Assembly: GCA_965602655.1 (NCBI GenBank)
Contig: CBFCZE010000003.1
Location: 1 to 55,279, forward strand
DNA: 55,279 bases
Direction of reading: 5' to 3'
Source of the DNA: JAAERC01 sp965602655
Lineage (GTDB): Bacteria; Zixibacteria; MSB-5A5; GN15; PGXB01
In this document: one piece after another, positions 17,716-26,200 of the stretch
Numbering within the stretch: position 1 is the first letter of the stretch
How the letters are laid out: each line of letters opens with the position of its first letter
The notes under the pieces: model-generated
What the model saw: the letters and a program-made list of their open reading frames with translations, nothing else
The model's database searches: none
Told to the model about the DNA's origin: nothing
Position numbers and translations under genes: made by a program

Positions 17716-18927
17716 TTACACCACCCCCACTTTCGGACTGAGTATCGGTTTGTTCGCATGGTGCAAAGGCCAAAGGGCTAATGCTAATGCCATTACCGCA
17801 TCGCATTGGTTGTTATCTTCCCAGGTTGCTGAGCGAAGTTCATCTTCAAGTGACCAGACCCGGCCGTTTTCATCAGGTAGTTCCCACCGTGCATATTTGA
17901 TTTTCCTCATGCTGTGAAACAGTTCCAGATTGGTTAATAGCCCGGCTTTTGATTTCCCGGTGAAAATAAACGAGGTCGGATTAAGATCACTCAACTGCGA
18001 TACGACCACATCGCCCAACCCGGTGGCATCGATTATCAACCGCCCGGGGTACATCCGTTGCTGTTTGCGAATCACCTCGAGGATAATGTTCCAATCCCAT
18101 TTCCGAATCCGTGTCAACTCAACCACCGTCGCGATATTGTCAACAACCTCAATCGTTATCCCAACTGTCGCCGTTTTCTTCCGCGCCAGATCCCACCCGT
18201 TTAAATACAGAGAATTTTGTCGAAACCGCTTTTCTGGGTTTAGATCCTTACTATTATTTATATTGCTTGTTATCAACGCCTCATCGACATAACGACCCGG
18301 GATTATCTCACCGCCGGAATCGACAAACATCCCCATAATATTCTGCGCCACCCGCTTGTCGGAGAGATATTCAATCTGCATCTGAAGATACTCTTTGGAG
18401 ATAAATTTGTTTTCGCGTGAATCCCCCGACTGGACATATGCTTTTTTCGGTCTATCTTTGAGCGATTTCATTTTCCGATAAAACCAGTTGCGCCCGTTGG
18501 GCGTCGAGACCAGATCGAGTATCCCCATCCGGTCAGCGAGACGCATCTTGATTACCTCATTAACAACGAATTCAGCCTCTTCTTCAAAAGCGACTTCGTC
18601 GAAAATAAAATAATCGTAATCAAAACCGAGCAGGTACAACCCACGCCGCTGGGTCGAGCGGGCCTCGATTATGGAACCATTGCCCAGTACTATACGAGGG
18701 TATGGCGTTACGGTCATCTTTTTGACCAGCCCCTCGATTCGGCAGGTGCTGTTTAAAATTCTGACCACCGTATCAAAAATAATCCTTGATTGATCCTGAG
18801 TTATACTGGCGGTAACGATATGATACCGGTCAAAGTGATCATACTTAGTATCCCTGATTCGGAATAATGCGTGATGAATAATCTTGATGGCACAGGCAAA
18901 TGATTTCCCCCAGCGGTTGCCGGTCAC
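17716..18927 (-). CDS. Terminase large subunit (packaging ATPase-nuclease)
   Basis: DNA-packaging motor. Visible parts: Walker A TGNRWGKS, Walker B YFIFDEVAFEEE, and an RNase H-like nuclease with three acidic positions in NGWDLARKKTA, LIIDATGLGD and NNQCDAVMALALAL. So both motor and nuclease look intact. The GTG at 18927 is the only usual start codon, but it would begin at Walker A itself and delete the preceding beta strand. The frame stays open without ATG, GTG or TTG up to a TGA near 19140, encoding plausible terminase sequence (QADWRRAIKDIPFFARKFLG). The real start is therefore unusual or upstream within the portal gene's end. It ends convergent with ettA. Confidence 0.88.
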   Translation of the reverse strand: MTGNRWGKSFACAIKIIHHALFRIRDTKYDHFDRYHIVTASITQDQSRIIFDTVVRILNSTCRIEGLVKKMTVTPYPRIVLGNGSIIEARSTQRRGLYLLGFDYDYFIFDEVAFEEEAEFVVNEVIKMRLADRMGILDLVSTPNGRNWFYRKMKSLKDRPKKAYVQSGDSRENKFISKEYLQMQIEYLSDKRVAQNIMGMFVDSGGEIIPGRYVDEALITSNINNSKDLNPEKRFRQNSLYLNGWDLARKKTATVGITIEVVDNIATVVELTRIRKWDWNIILEVIRKQQRMYPGRLIIDATGLGDVVVSQLSDLNPTSFIFTGKSKAGLLTNLELFHSMRKIKYARWELPDENGRVWSLEDELRSATWEDNNQCDAVMALALALWPLHHANKPILSPKVGVV

Positions 18928-19064
18928 CAGAAGATTTTCAAGTTTACAGCTTTTGGTCAGCCACTTGACCTGTCCCGGATGCGGCCTTATCCCCAGAAAC
19001 TTTCGTGCAAAAAACGGGATATCCTTGATCGCCCGGCGCCAGTCCGCCTGCGAAAAAAGCTTAT

Positions 19065-20336
19065 CTATAACAGGTCTCCGGCTTTGGTCTGGGCGGTCTC
19101 TTTTGATATCAGTCCGGCGGAGAAAAGTTTTATCAGATTGTCAACATCGGACCGTACAATCTCGGCGCTCTCGGCCGCCTGATACGACAAGCGATTGTCA
19201 AATTTATACAGGCACCGGCAGTCAAAACCTCTCAGCGCCAGTTCCACATTGCCGATCCACTCTAAAAACCGTGCCGCCTGTCTCTGCACCGAAACCACCT
19301 GACGCATCACCAGATCATATTTGAACTGCGCCCAGTTATGCGTCGTCCCATAGTTGTACCCCAGCATAAACGGCGAAAGATTTGTCCCGGCACAGATCTC
19401 CTCAATCATCGCCCGATGATTCATCGACCAAGAATTGGTCACCGCCCGCGTATGTCCGGGACCGACATAATCAATATGCACATTATCCCAGGTCACCGGA
19501 TTATCTTCCGGCTCGCAGTTTTTAATCATCGAAACGGTATCATCAAAATATGAGTTAACCCTATCTACATAAGCTTCATCAGATTCACCCGATAGTTTTT
19601 CCGGCGGTGTGATTTTTACATGCAAACGATGATACCCGGCATTATGCGCCGTCCGCTGCATATCGTTGATTAGCTGTTGCTGAACAAAAGCCACAAACGG
19701 AATCGAGGCCAGAATTGATTTGCCCAAACCTTTGTTAATATCAGCATCAAGGGCCAGGTAATAAAAATCGTTACTGTCAATTCTTTTCTCGCCGTTCTCG
19801 GTCTGAAATACCAGAGACTCTTTATCCGGACGATTTCCGGCCACTGCTATAAAGGCCGGATCAATCGGCAAAAAACGTTCAACACCGCTGCCATCCGGGT
19901 TGACAAGTAAAAATCCTGCAAAGGCACCATCGGTATAGAGTGAGTTGAATAAAAGCGGCAAAAATGATTCCAGTCCGGCCTTGCGATGATACTTATATGG
20001 ATAAATGAATTCACACAGTTTGGCCAGACATTGTTCGGCGCTAATAGAAATCTTTTCAGAATTAGACTCAATTATTTCAAATCGCCCCGGCGCCGATGAT
20101 AACCTTGACCAGGTCCAGATACAGGCATGTAAGAGAGGGATATTATCGCGCAGGAATCGAAAAAGATCGATTTTGAACTTATTGGTCTGGTATTTATGAT
20201 TCTGCCAGACAAGTAGGTTCGAATATTTTTTACCCGGCTGCAAAAGCAGGTTTTGTCCCGATTTGATATCTTCGTCAAATCGAACTAATTTAGTCGAATT
20301 GAACTTTCTTTTTAATTCTGTCTTGTGTTTTTTCAT
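19065..20336 (-). CDS. Phage portal protein
   Basis: 423-residue portal, the dodecameric DNA channel at the capsid vertex. Landmarks are VWQNHKYQTNKFKIDLFRFL, IPLLHACIWTWSRL, YYLALDADINKGLGKSILAS, and AMIEEICAGTNLSPFMLGYN with the following NWAQFKYDLVMRQVVSVQRQ helix, as in lambda- and HK97-like portals. Length is in the usual 400-500 range. AAGGAG is six bases before the ATG. The start of the terminase frame overlaps its 3' end. It is the first gene of the capsid module and is read away from the PEP-CTERM gene. Confidence 0.87.
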   Translation of the reverse strand: MKKHKTELKRKFNSTKLVRFDEDIKSGQNLLLQPGKKYSNLLVWQNHKYQTNKFKIDLFRFLRDNIPLLHACIWTWSRLSSAPGRFEIIESNSEKISISAEQCLAKLCEFIYPYKYHRKAGLESFLPLLFNSLYTDGAFAGFLLVNPDGSGVERFLPIDPAFIAVAGNRPDKESLVFQTENGEKRIDSNDFYYLALDADINKGLGKSILASIPFVAFVQQQLINDMQRTAHNAGYHRLHVKITPPEKLSGESDEAYVDRVNSYFDDTVSMIKNCEPEDNPVTWDNVHIDYVGPGHTRAVTNSWSMNHRAMIEEICAGTNLSPFMLGYNYGTTHNWAQFKYDLVMRQVVSVQRQAARFLEWIGNVELALRGFDCRCLYKFDNRLSYQAAESAEIVRSDVDNLIKLFSAGLISKETAQTKAGDLL

Positions 20337-20491
20337 AGTAAACTCCTTTTGAAAACAATTCAGATATCAGAAACAACAGCAATTAAACATTAAAATTGCG
20401 CCCAAACTGTAATAATGAACATAATATCTGCATCAATTTGCATATTTTTTGGGATAAATTATAAGTTCTCAAAAAATATTTATCTGTATTT

Positions 20492-20506
20492 CATTGTGAT
20501 ACAACA
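20492..20506 (-). promoter_or_regulatory. Candidate shared operator upstream of portal
   Basis: Contains TTGTATCACAATG on the minus strand, the partner of the motif at 14956-14970; the two agree at 12 of 13 positions and share a following ATA. Lies in the 290-base gap between portal and the PEP-CTERM gene, so it could act on either. Confidence 0.35.
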
Positions 20507-20626
20507 GCATATATACAGACAATGTAATTTTATTATTGGAATGCAAATTGCTTTCAGTGTAATCGTTATATAGTTTCTTTGAGAGACCTATTATCTTATA
20601 TTGCCTATGAATTGGGCGGGGATGTA

Positions 20627-21211
20627 ATGATGAAAAAGAATTTATTTATTGGGATTTTGGCAATCTTTTGTTTTATGATTGCGAACCAGGCTTTTGGTGC
20701 GGCCTTTACCTTTACTCCGGAACCGCCCAACCTGAACGATCTTAGCCATAATATGGCATTTACGTGGGGAATTGAATGGAATAATACCTACGGTCCCATA
20801 AATGAGGCTACCTTAACGTTCAAAAATATCCATAACCTGATAACTGAAGACAATGATTTTCTCTATATTCGCCTTCTCAATGATGCCCCAATTGGTGTTC
20901 GGAAATATGGAGAACTATTTACGGACGGCGATAACTTTGAGGGAAGAGGAACGGAACTGGCCGTTTGGGCTGATCCCGATAATGGCTCATTCCCCAATGA
21001 TCTTACTTTTACCTTTAGCGAGCTTGGGGCTCTTGGATTATTAAATGACTATGCCGCCGATGGCGTAATAGGATTTGCATTTGACCCTGATTGCAATTTT
21101 GCAAATGATGGTATTGAATTCACAATATATTCCGACGTTCCTGAACCATCAACATTACTGCTTTTTGGTCTTGGTACTCTTGGCCTGGCCATTTATAGAA
21201 AAAGACAATAA
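20627..21211 (+). CDS. PEP-CTERM sorting-domain secreted protein
   Basis: 194 residues. A signal peptide (KKNLFIGILAIFCFMIANQAFG) leads a beta-rich domain. The end is VPEPSTLLLFGLGTLGLAIY followed by RKRQ: a Pro-Glu-Pro motif, a hydrophobic span and a basic tail, the PEP-CTERM signal read by an exosortase. The protein is therefore expected to be processed at the membrane and delivered to the extracellular matrix. The ATG at 20627 is chosen because it starts the signal peptide; the TTG at 20579 would add unrelated sequence. No exosortase is in the window. Confidence 0.88.
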   Translation: MMKKNLFIGILAIFCFMIANQAFGAAFTFTPEPPNLNDLSHNMAFTWGIEWNNTYGPINEATLTFKNIHNLITEDNDFLYIRLLNDAPIGVRKYGELFTDGDNFEGRGTELAVWADPDNGSFPNDLTFTFSELGALGLLNDYAADGVIGFAFDPDCNFANDGIEFTIYSDVPEPSTLLLFGLGTLGLAIYRKRQ

Positions 21212-21243
21212 AAATATATCATAAATATTGAATATTTAACTCA

Positions 21244-21275
21244 GGGTCGCGTTTTTCTGCGATCCTTTTTATTTT
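21244..21275 (+). terminator. Intrinsic terminator after PEP-CTERM gene
   Basis: GGGTCGC paired with GCGATCC (one G-U pair) around an eight-base loop, followed by TTTTT and an AT-rich run. Confidence 0.75.
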
Positions 21276-21519
21276 ATCTATAATATTTCAATCTTCAAAT
21301 AACCGGTTTTGCCTTTTACCATCTATATGAGGATTTTTGTTATTTTTCTTGTGGTAGAATGATTCTTCCATATTTATATTTTATTCAGTAAGGGTATTGA
21401 CAGATTTATATTTTTATATATGTTTAATTCTTTAACAACCTGATTATCTGCGCAGGTCGAAAAAAGAACGGAATAAATAAAAATATTCTGGATTAGAATA
21501 ATCGATTAATAGCATAATT

Positions 21520-22977
21520 ATGTTAATTGAATTCGGGAAAAAGCTACTAATAGTCCTTCCATTTATTATTCTTACGGCAGGTTGCGGAACTGAGCCGAGC
21601 CAGCAGATAATTTTCAATGCCGAGAAATCTTTACATCAAGCTGAAAGCATTTTCAATACTGCCTCTATCAAACCGGACCTAACTGATATCAACATCTGGC
21701 GGAAGGTAAAAGACGCCTATTTATCTACAATCGCCTTTTGCTGGACTCACATAGATTCGTTGACATTAGAAAATTTCCCGACCGAACGCAAGGATTTGGA
21801 ATCGGTGGCATTTATGGCCACATCACGGCTGGCCAGTATATATTTCGCCGAAAGAAAATTCGACTCATCAATTATAATCCTCAGACAACTTCTTTCACTG
21901 ACCAAATTGTCTGATCGCGCCTTATTATCATCCCAATCCAATCTGGCTCGTGCCTACCACGCCAAAGGTGATTGGGTAAGCGGAATGGATATATATAATT
22001 CAATGATCGATACCTTTTACCCGCCTATCGATTCCGAAAACAAGATTATTTGGGAGGTCTTAAATCTTCCGGTCGAACTACTGAATATAAATATCAAGCT
22101 TCAAAATGTTTCCAATACCTTTGAGGGTACACAGTCTACGCGTGATTATTATCATAAATTAATCGCAGATTGGCCCAACACCGAATTGGAAAAAGAGGCT
22201 CGTCGAATATTGGCCGGACTTTTAGCCGATTATAAAAAATGGGATGAGGCGATAGAAACTATCAGTGTAGTCAGAGACTCAACCGGCTTGACCGGTATTC
22301 CCGAGGCAATGAAAATCGCCGAATTTTTAAGTCGCGGCAAAAATGACCATCTTGCCGCAATTGAAATCTATAAGGATTTACTTGAAAGAGTTGATGATTC
22401 AACATTGTTGACGAATATATACACAAGAATTGCGATAACCCATTTCGACAACAAATCATACTCAGATTGCCGCGAGACAGTTAAATATATTAGGGATAAA
22501 TTATACGGTTATTATATGACCGACCCTCTACCTCAAAAATATCTCGCCCTTTCATTTGAAAAACAGAACGAGTGGAATCGAGCCGAGGATGAATACCAAT
22601 GGCTAATAACAAATTTCCCGGATACCGAGTCTGCTTTCGAGACTTATTTGACTATCGCCGAACATTACGACAAATTAAAAAATACTCGAATGACCGAGAT
22701 ATGGTATGATAAAGCAGATGAATTCTACCTAAAAATGCAGTCCGAACGTAAAGGCACCTTTATCGAAGCTTCGGCCATTTCTTATCGGGCCGAGGTTGCC
22801 AGAAAACGCGGGGACTGGGAAAACGCCGCTAAACGGCTGGAAGAGTTGTTCCGGCGCTTTCCCGATAAGGATGTTGGTCTCAGAGGTCTTAACAACGCCA
22901 TCGATGTATATCGTGAAAAATTGAATAATTCTGCCAAAGCCGACTCTTTACAGTCTATTATTCGCCCCGAAACCTGA
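21520..22977 (+). CDS. TPR-repeat lipoprotein
   Basis: 485-residue lipoprotein. The N-terminus (FGKKLLIVLPFIILTAGC) ends in a lipobox LTAGC, so the protein is lipid-anchored. The rest is a solenoid of tetratricopeptide-like helix pairs, for example FAERKFDSSIIILRQLL, RAYHAKGDWVSGMDIYNSM, YKKWDEAIETISVV and ARKRGDWENAAKRLEELFRR. This is the general shape of periplasmic TPR scaffolds (YfgC/BamD-like or secretion-associated), but no specific partner can be assigned. Frequent FP-type inter-repeat motifs suggest the Tol-Pal/CpoB-like class. No ribosome site is obvious before the ATG. Confidence 0.8.
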   Translation: MLIEFGKKLLIVLPFIILTAGCGTEPSQQIIFNAEKSLHQAESIFNTASIKPDLTDINIWRKVKDAYLSTIAFCWTHIDSLTLENFPTERKDLESVAFMATSRLASIYFAERKFDSSIIILRQLLSLTKLSDRALLSSQSNLARAYHAKGDWVSGMDIYNSMIDTFYPPIDSENKIIWEVLNLPVELLNINIKLQNVSNTFEGTQSTRDYYHKLIADWPNTELEKEARRILAGLLADYKKWDEAIETISVVRDSTGLTGIPEAMKIAEFLSRGKNDHLAAIEIYKDLLERVDDSTLLTNIYTRIAITHFDNKSYSDCRETVKYIRDKLYGYYMTDPLPQKYLALSFEKQNEWNRAEDEYQWLITNFPDTESAFETYLTIAEHYDKLKNTRMTEIWYDKADEFYLKMQSERKGTFIEASAISYRAEVARKRGDWENAAKRLEELFRRFPDKDVGLRGLNNAIDVYREKLNNSAKADSLQSIIRPET

Positions 22978-23059
22978 TATGTCCAAACGAGTTAATATAA
23001 ATGGATCTTTGACCGATGATAATATGTAAAACCTTTAAGTATTACCAAATGGAGGAAAG

Positions 23060-23611
23060 ATGAACCTGAGAAAAATTATCCTTTTTGCTATAGGGATGAT
23101 GCTGTTGACCGGCGGTTTATATGCCCAGGTCGATAATGCCGGTGCGATTGATACGATGTATATTGAGCCGTATCAAATTGACGCCAAAAATTGGGCGGTT
23201 AACGTCTCTCTTTTTAATGATGAAGAGATTATAGCCATCTCATTACCGGTCATATTCAGTGCTGGTACCACAAAAATCGTCGCCGATTCTACAGTTTTCA
23301 CGGGCGGTCGTGTCGATCATTTCCGCGTCAAATCGGCCCGCGTCGATACAGCCACGCAATGCCTGACAATCGGTCTGATTTGGGATCTGGGAGTTTCCGT
23401 TGCACCGATGGCTGCCGGCACCGGAAGAATTGCGACAATCTTTATCTCGGCACTCGATGGCAGCGATATCACCGAACCACTTAAAATTGACACAACAACA
23501 ACAAATCCCAGCAACTCACTGCAAATGGTTATGCCATCAGACAAAGAGAGTAATCCGGCAGAGGAGGTTATTCCGGCGCTTGTTATCAAACCGGCCGAAG
23601 TTAAAAAGTAA
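23060..23611 (+). CDS. Secreted cohesin-like beta protein
   Basis: 183 residues with a signal peptide (RKIILFAIGMMLLTGGLYAQ). The mature part (WAVNVSLFNDEEIIAISLPV, FTGGRVDHFRVKSARVD, GRIATIFISALDG) has the pattern of a cohesin-like jelly-roll: a paired beta-strand start, internal strands and a G-x-I-A-x-I motif near the end. Such domains bind dockerins, and a dockerin protein is encoded at 2754-4925, although 18 kb away. A related Ig-like fold is an alternative. AGGAGGAAAGATG-type ribosome site is strong. Confidence 0.6.
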   Translation: MNLRKIILFAIGMMLLTGGLYAQVDNAGAIDTMYIEPYQIDAKNWAVNVSLFNDEEIIAISLPVIFSAGTTKIVADSTVFTGGRVDHFRVKSARVDTATQCLTIGLIWDLGVSVAPMAAGTGRIATIFISALDGSDITEPLKIDTTTTNPSNSLQMVMPSDKESNPAEEVIPALVIKPAEVKK

Positions 23612-23678
23612 ACTTTGGATTGATTGAAGCAATTTTATAGCCTTATAATTTTGTTTATATCTCTCAACCCTTTTTTTT

Positions 23679-23714
23679 AAAAAAGTCAGGGCAATATTTG
23701 TCCTGACTTTTTTT
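23679..23714 (+). terminator. Intrinsic terminator after cohesin-like gene
   Basis: AAAAAAGTCAGG paired with CCTGACTTTTTT around gcaatatttgt, with a T-run at the end; the flanking A-run makes it usable in both directions. Confidence 0.88.
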
Positions 23715-23855
23715 AGCGATTTTGTGCCATTTCTCCAATAAAAATTTAATCAATTCATTCGGTTGTACTACTTTTTTATCTTGCTAATAAATCCAATATA
23801 ACTTGACTTGGCTAACAACGTCGATATATTGCCTCAATAATTGGCAATAATCAAA

Positions 23856-24464
23856 ATGGCAGAGATTAATAAACATAAAAGAGCCCTGTATGAACGATCC
23901 TTCATTGGATTAGGCAAAATCTGCCTGAAACTTGGATTAACCCCAAATATTCTGACCGCTCTTTCATTTATCTTTGCCATAGTTTCCGGTATCTATTTCT
24001 GGAAAACCGAAATTTGGTGGGGTATTTTCTGGATGCTTATTGCCTCGCTGGCTGATATCCTCGATGGTTCAACCGCCCGCGCCGGCAATATCGGAACTAT
24101 TTTCGGCGGTATCCTCGACCATGTTTCCGACCGCTATGGTGAATTTTTTATTCTGGCCGGAATTGCTCTCTCCAAAATGGTTCATCCCGGATGGGCTCTA
24201 TTCGCTCTTTTTGGAATGATAATCGCCAGTTATACCCGTGCCGCCGCCGAATCTATCGGTAAAATAGAAAACTGTGATGTCGGCATTATGGGTCGTCCGG
24301 AGAAATTTACTTTGATTATAATCGGCGCTATTCTGGAAAGATATTTCCCCAACGGCCGCTGGCTTGAGATATCACTGATAATTGTGGGGCTGACTTCATA
24401 TATAACCTCGATCCAGAGAATTGTTTATACTTATAAACAGCTTGGCAATAAAAAAGAGATTTGA
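23856..24464 (+). CDS. CDP-alcohol phosphatidyltransferase family enzyme
   Basis: 202-residue integral membrane enzyme that joins a phosphatidyl (or archaetidyl) CDP donor to an alcohol. The diagnostic motif is seen as DILDGSTARAGNIGTIFGG-x-LDHVSDRYGE, fitting D-x2-D-G-x2-A-R-x8-G-x3-D-x3-D. Several hydrophobic spans flank it. The ATG at 23856 is preferred to the upstream TTG at 23841. A PfkB kinase follows nine bases later and inositol-phosphate synthase is close, so inositol phosphate is a plausible acceptor. Serine or glycerol phosphate are other options that the motif alone does not exclude. Confidence 0.88.
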   Translation: MAEINKHKRALYERSFIGLGKICLKLGLTPNILTALSFIFAIVSGIYFWKTEIWWGIFWMLIASLADILDGSTARAGNIGTIFGGILDHVSDRYGEFFILAGIALSKMVHPGWALFALFGMIIASYTRAAAESIGKIENCDVGIMGRPEKFTLIIIGAILERYFPNGRWLEISLIIVGLTSYITSIQRIVYTYKQLGNKKEI

Positions 24465-24472
24465 AAAAATAG

Positions 24473-25393
24473 ATGATAACCGCTATCGGCAATCCGGTTT
24501 ATGACTATATCAAAACTAAAGATTTCGAAACCGATGGGCGTATCCTTTCCGGATGTTCTACCAACGCCGCTCTGACACTTTCCAAACTTGGCGAAGAGAT
24601 CAGACTAATCGGTGCGATTGGTGATGATTTCAGAAGCAATTTTATCGAAAAGCTCAAATCATTTAAGATCGAGACTGTCCTGCATGAATCGGCAGAAACG
24701 GGGGGGTTTTCGCTTATTTATTACGATGATTTTGGCAACAGAACACTCGATTTATTGGGCCGAGCCGATGATATTAAAACTATCAGACCCGAAAACTATT
24801 TAGACTCAAAAGCAATCCTTGTCGGTCCTATATTGGGCGAGATTTCTTTTGAGACAATAAAAACTATCAGGGATAATTTCGATGGTTTTATGTTTTGCGA
24901 TCCCCAGGGATTGCTTCGTAATGCCGACGAAAATGGCCGCATATTTCACAAAAAAAACGAGGGAATAGAAGAGACACTGAGTGTCTTCGATGTGGTCAAG
25001 CCGAACGAGCTTGAAGCCAAAATATTAACCGGTATCGACAGCCGTCGGGATCCATACAAAGCGGCTAAAATAATCAAAGACTGGGGACCAAAAATTGTGA
25101 TAGTAACTTTAGCCGAACTCGGCTCGGTTATTTACGACGGAAAAACCTACATTGATATTCCAGCTTACAAAACAAAGCTGGTCGATGCCACTGGCGCCGG
25201 TGATACCTATATGGCCGGATTTACCTTTGAATATTTGAGGACTGGCGATCTGAAAAAGTCCGGCTGTTTTGCCTCATCGGTCTCATCGCTCATGATTGAA
25301 CAAATCGGCCCCGATTTTATTATAGATGAAAACGAGGTCCGCCGCCGACAGACAACACTGTTTAACAAAACCGATTTTATACTAAGACTGTAG
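24473..25393 (+). CDS. PfkB-family carbohydrate/nucleoside kinase
   Basis: 306-residue ribokinase-fold kinase. The N-terminal sugar-binding region (AIGNPVYDY, LSGCSTNAALTLSKLGE) and the C-terminal catalytic anion-hole motif DATGAGDTYMAGF with its catalytic Asp are clear. It is probably co-transcribed with the CDP-alcohol transferase, eight bases upstream. The acceptor sugar cannot be read from sequence; position suggests inositol or a lipid-related sugar, but adenosine-like substrates remain possible. Converges with the TetR gene. Confidence 0.85.
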   Translation: MITAIGNPVYDYIKTKDFETDGRILSGCSTNAALTLSKLGEEIRLIGAIGDDFRSNFIEKLKSFKIETVLHESAETGGFSLIYYDDFGNRTLDLLGRADDIKTIRPENYLDSKAILVGPILGEISFETIKTIRDNFDGFMFCDPQGLLRNADENGRIFHKKNEGIEETLSVFDVVKPNELEAKILTGIDSRRDPYKAAKIIKDWGPKIVIVTLAELGSVIYDGKTYIDIPAYKTKLVDATGAGDTYMAGFTFEYLRTGDLKKSGCFASSVSSLMIEQIGPDFIIDENEVRRRQTTLFNKTDFILRL

Positions 25394-25410
25394 TTACATC
25401 AGGATAGATT

Positions 25411-26064
25411 CTATTTAATTCCTGCGAAAATCAAATTCAAACATTGATTGAGATTCACCGCAAAATCGTTTTTCTGTAATGCCGTCTTATCCAAAAAGTA
25501 TTCTCGCAATAAACCAACGAATATCGAATGAAAAACAGATTCTAAATATTGGCTCCTGATATCCCGTCGCAATTGATTCGTTTGTATCCCCCGCTTTATT
25601 ATTTCTTGAATATATTCACTCTGTATATAAAAAATTGTTTTGACAAAAGCGTCCGATAATTCACCGGAGTTTTCATAAATCATCCGGAGAATAAAATCAA
25701 ATTCGGCTCTGCTGTTTTTCATAAAATCTTGATGTTTCAGGAAAAACTGCTCGATTCTATCTTTGGCCCTGACAACCGTTTCGCCAAAAAAATAATTATC
25801 AAAGTAATTTTTGTAATTACATACCACCATCTCTGCCAGAAAAAACAATAAATTTTCTTTAACGCCAAAATACTGTATCAGCGAACCTTTCGATATCCGG
25901 GCCGTTTTGGCAATATCATCAAGAACGACTCGATCAAAAATATCCTCACCGAATGCTTTCAGGGCCGATTTATAAATCTTATCCTTTTTGGCCGGACTTA
26001 ATTTTCGAAAGGTGGCCGTTACCACCTTTTCCTTTTCCAGCCGGACTATGATATTTTCATCCAT
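25411..26064 (-). CDS. TetR-family transcriptional regulator
   Basis: 217 residues. The N-terminal helix-turn-helix (DDIAKTARISKGSLIQYFG followed by VKENLLFFL) is typical of TetR repressors; the rest is a helical ligand-binding domain with no known ligand. The ATG at 26064 is used because the operator lies between it and 26100, and a start at 26100 would place that operator inside the gene. The gene is divergent from ino1 and has its operator right at its own promoter, so autoregulation and control of ino1 are likely. Confidence 0.88.
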   Translation of the reverse strand: MDENIIVRLEKEKVVTATFRKLSPAKKDKIYKSALKAFGEDIFDRVVLDDIAKTARISKGSLIQYFGVKENLLFFLAEMVVCNYKNYFDNYFFGETVVRAKDRIEQFFLKHQDFMKNSRAEFDFILRMIYENSGELSDAFVKTIFYIQSEYIQEIIKRGIQTNQLRRDIRSQYLESVFHSIFVGLLREYFLDKTALQKNDFAVNLNQCLNLIFAGIK

Positions 26065-26080
26065 AAAAATAACCAAATAC

Positions 26081-26104
26081 AATAATGACCATTCAGTCAT
26101 TATT
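26081..26104. promoter_or_regulatory. TetR-type operator palindrome
   Basis: Perfect nine-base inverted repeat AATAATGAC / GTCATTATT with a six-base spacer, inside the 136-base gap between the TetR start and ino1. The core TGACC-N4-GTCA is the shape bound by many TetR-family dimers. Confidence 0.8.
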
Positions 26105-26200
26105 AATATACTTATTATATATTCCTGTCAACAATTATCTTGCTCATATTGTTATCTTTGTCTATACTCAAATCACATTATTTAAGAAAGGAACAACTTG

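Noticed and set aside
19065..19140. Alternative start for terminase at the open frame within the portal gene
   Set aside because: No ATG, GTG or TTG exists there, so no start can be assigned; kept as a finding only.
4984..20336. Attachment site repeats or a tRNA target at the particle module ends
   Set aside because: None seen by eye; no integrase either.
26065..26100. TetR start at 26100
   Set aside because: It would put the operator palindrome inside the coding sequence; ATG 26064 is clean.
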